Of a stretch of DNA of 64,000 bases, positions 63,144-64,000 are shown one piece after another. Every line of letters begins with the position of its first letter. The stretch's first letter is position 1. The notes under the pieces were generated by a model, which was not told the DNA's origin, ran no database searches, and worked only from the letters and a program-made list of their open reading frames with translations. The stretch covers positions 16,515 through 80,514 of the forward strand of contig CAKMZB010000010.1 of the NCBI GenBank assembly GCA_929200315.1, written 5' to 3'. A program made the translations under genes and the position numbers. Source of the stretch: an uncultured Alphaproteobacteria bacterium (lineage in GTDB: Bacteria > Pseudomonadota > Alphaproteobacteria > Rhizobiales > Rhizobiaceae).

Positions 63144-63569
63144 TCAGCGACCAAGGAACAGGCGCAGCAGGTCTAGCTGACCTGATGCGCCTGTTTTTTC
63201 CAGCAAACGCCGCATATGGGTGCGGGCGGTGTTGACCGAGATGCCGAGAGCCCCCGCGTGCTGGGCAACTGAGCGGCCTTCGGCCAGGGCCAGCAACAGC
63301 CGGCCTTCAGCTTTTGAAATGTTGTGACGGTCAATGAAGTCCTGAGGGTTTCGCTCCATCACCCCTTCAGCAGCAACCAGTGCGCGGTTCAGCGCTGCGG
63401 AAACGTCGTCTGGCAGCTGGTCAAGCACCTTCACGAGCCGGTCCAGAATGTCGGGATCGGGGTCAAGATCAAGGTTCATGATGCCTAGTTCGACAGCACG
63501 CTTACGGAACTGTTCCGCCGAATAATTGTCGGATTCGATATCCGTTTCTGGTGTTTTCTTGGATGTCAT
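63144..63569 (-). CDS. LuxR-type HTH transcriptional regulator (short form)
   Basis: A 141-residue regulator. The N-terminal half (about 1-80, QFRKRAVELGIMNLDLDPDP and DRLVKVLDQLPDDVSAALNR) is helical with no recognisable sensor domain. The C-terminal LuxR/GerE helix-turn-helix is at about 85-138: SKAEGRLLLALAEGRSVAQH and LGISVNTARTHMRRLLEKTG. It lacks an autoinducer or receiver domain. The start at 63569 is tentative (GTG at 63575 is possible). Its last 19 codons overlap, on the opposite strand, the terminator of the lysine-rich gene. Confidence 0.75.
   Translation of the reverse strand: MTSKKTPETDIESDNYSAEQFRKRAVELGIMNLDLDPDPDILDRLVKVLDQLPDDVSAALNRALVAAEGVMERNPQDFIDRHNISKAEGRLLLALAEGRSVAQHAGALGISVNTARTHMRRLLEKTGASGQLDLLRLFLGR
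63157..63199 (+). terminator. Rho-independent terminator of the lysine-rich gene, inside the convergent regulator gene
   Basis: Plus-strand hairpin with a 10-bp stem AACAGGCGCA/TGCGCCTGTT and inner AGGTC/GACCT, followed by TTTT. It lies 33 bp after the plus-strand stop and within the coding 3' end of the minus-strand LuxR gene. Confidence 0.8.
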
Positions 63570-63662
63570 TGGCACGCGCTTACCGTCGTGAACCCTTGAC
63601 GGTACGCCATTTCTCCATTGTCCTTCGCAAGATTGGTCATCGCCATTCGGGAGTGCCTCATC

Positions 63663-64000
63663 GTGACTGCCGCCTCGCCCATTGTGCGAAACGATCCGGC
63701 CATTCGACTGGCCCAGTTGCAGGGTGTCAACGTTGCTCGCTTCATGGCGTCAGAGGCCGGGGTGTTACGGCGGGCTGTCGATCACGCGATTGCGGGGATG
63801 GAGAACAGGTTTATCGAGCGTATTCTGGTGCGCCGCATCCGCAAGGCCGTAGCCTCGCGCAATGACTGGCATGCCGCCAATGCGATGCTGCATGAAACCC
63901 GCACGGCCTACGACGAGGGCTCGATGGAAACGTTGCCGACCTTTCTTCCCGGCGCGGCGAGCCGGGACTTGCTGAAAGGGCGCAAGCCGCGACCGGAAGG
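63663..64000 (+). CDS. Unidentified protein, partial (runs off the right edge)
   Basis: An open frame from a GTG at 63663 with GGGAG about 10 bp upstream runs 112 codons to the window edge without a stop. The product starts MTAASPIVRNDPAIRLAQLQ and continues with an alpha-helical, mixed-charge segment (MENRFIERILVRRIRKAVAS, DWHAANAMLHETRTAYDEGS). No family recognised and no membrane or signal sequence in this part. The codon use looks native. Confidence 0.55.
   Translation, partial: MTAASPIVRNDPAIRLAQLQGVNVARFMASEAGVLRRAVDHAIAGMENRFIERILVRRIRKAVASRNDWHAANAMLHETRTAYDEGSMETLPTFLPGAASRDLLKGRKPRPE

Overview
The window reads as chromosomal DNA of an alphaproteobacterium, most likely of the order Hyphomicrobiales (Rhizobiales) and possibly marine. 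The grounds are: a class I lysyl-tRNA synthetase, a PodJ-like polarity protein, the TSUP/TIGR02186 gene pair, a choline/choline-sulfate locus of the rhizobial cho/bet kind, a TAXI-type TRAP transporter with a fused DUF3394 permease, and GC-rich coding with frequent GTG and TTG starts. The genus cannot be fixed from this sequence.

Layout. 1-4.8 kb (minus): translation genes pheT (cut by the left edge), pheS, rplT and rpmI, with a periplasmic rhodanese gene and a terminator lying between pheS and pheT. 5-11 kb: a solute-binding protein, a sterol-desaturase-type hydroxylase with a TerB-like gene, class I lysS, an S24 repressor-like protein, and an ArsR-SRPBCC-DUF1761 operon with two near-identical 16-bp boxes at its start. 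11-17 kb (minus): a four-gene fatty-acid beta-oxidation operon behind a 14-bp perfect palindrome. 17-26 kb: podJ-like gene, TSUP exporter, TIGR02186, DUF6460 and MATE genes, then pyrD and DUF952. 26-33 kb: esterase, a degenerate sodium:solute symporter with a small membrane partner, a LuxR-type response regulator, and a very large symporter-fused hybrid histidine kinase. 33-41 kb: mscL, aminotransferase, an unknown membrane coiled-coil protein with a ClpP-like partner, tRNA-Thr, murA, pdxY and yggT. 41-48 kb: an OmpA protein with a long Ala/Arg-rich segment, and a choline locus (choW, choX, divergent betC-betA) with no ATPase gene.

The most unusual stretch is 52.3-56.7 kb. A gene for a two-helix membrane protein with a prokaryotic STING-like cyclic-dinucleotide receptor domain (53474-54292) begins on the last base of the stop codon of a histidinol-phosphate-aminotransferase-like gene. 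It is followed by a diverged second copy of that aminotransferase's 3' end. No CD-NTase gene is visible anywhere in the window, so this looks like an orphan TM-STING carried in by an insertion that rebuilt the end of its host gene. An AT-richer SGNH-acyltransferase gene without a normal start codon lies just beyond.

56-64 kb: another aminotransferase, a TAXI TRAP transporter operon with a universal stress protein, a short palindrome-bearing intergenic region, a lysine-rich coiled-coil protein, a LuxR-type regulator, and an unidentified gene cut by the right edge. No CRISPR array, rRNA gene, transposase or intact prophage was seen.
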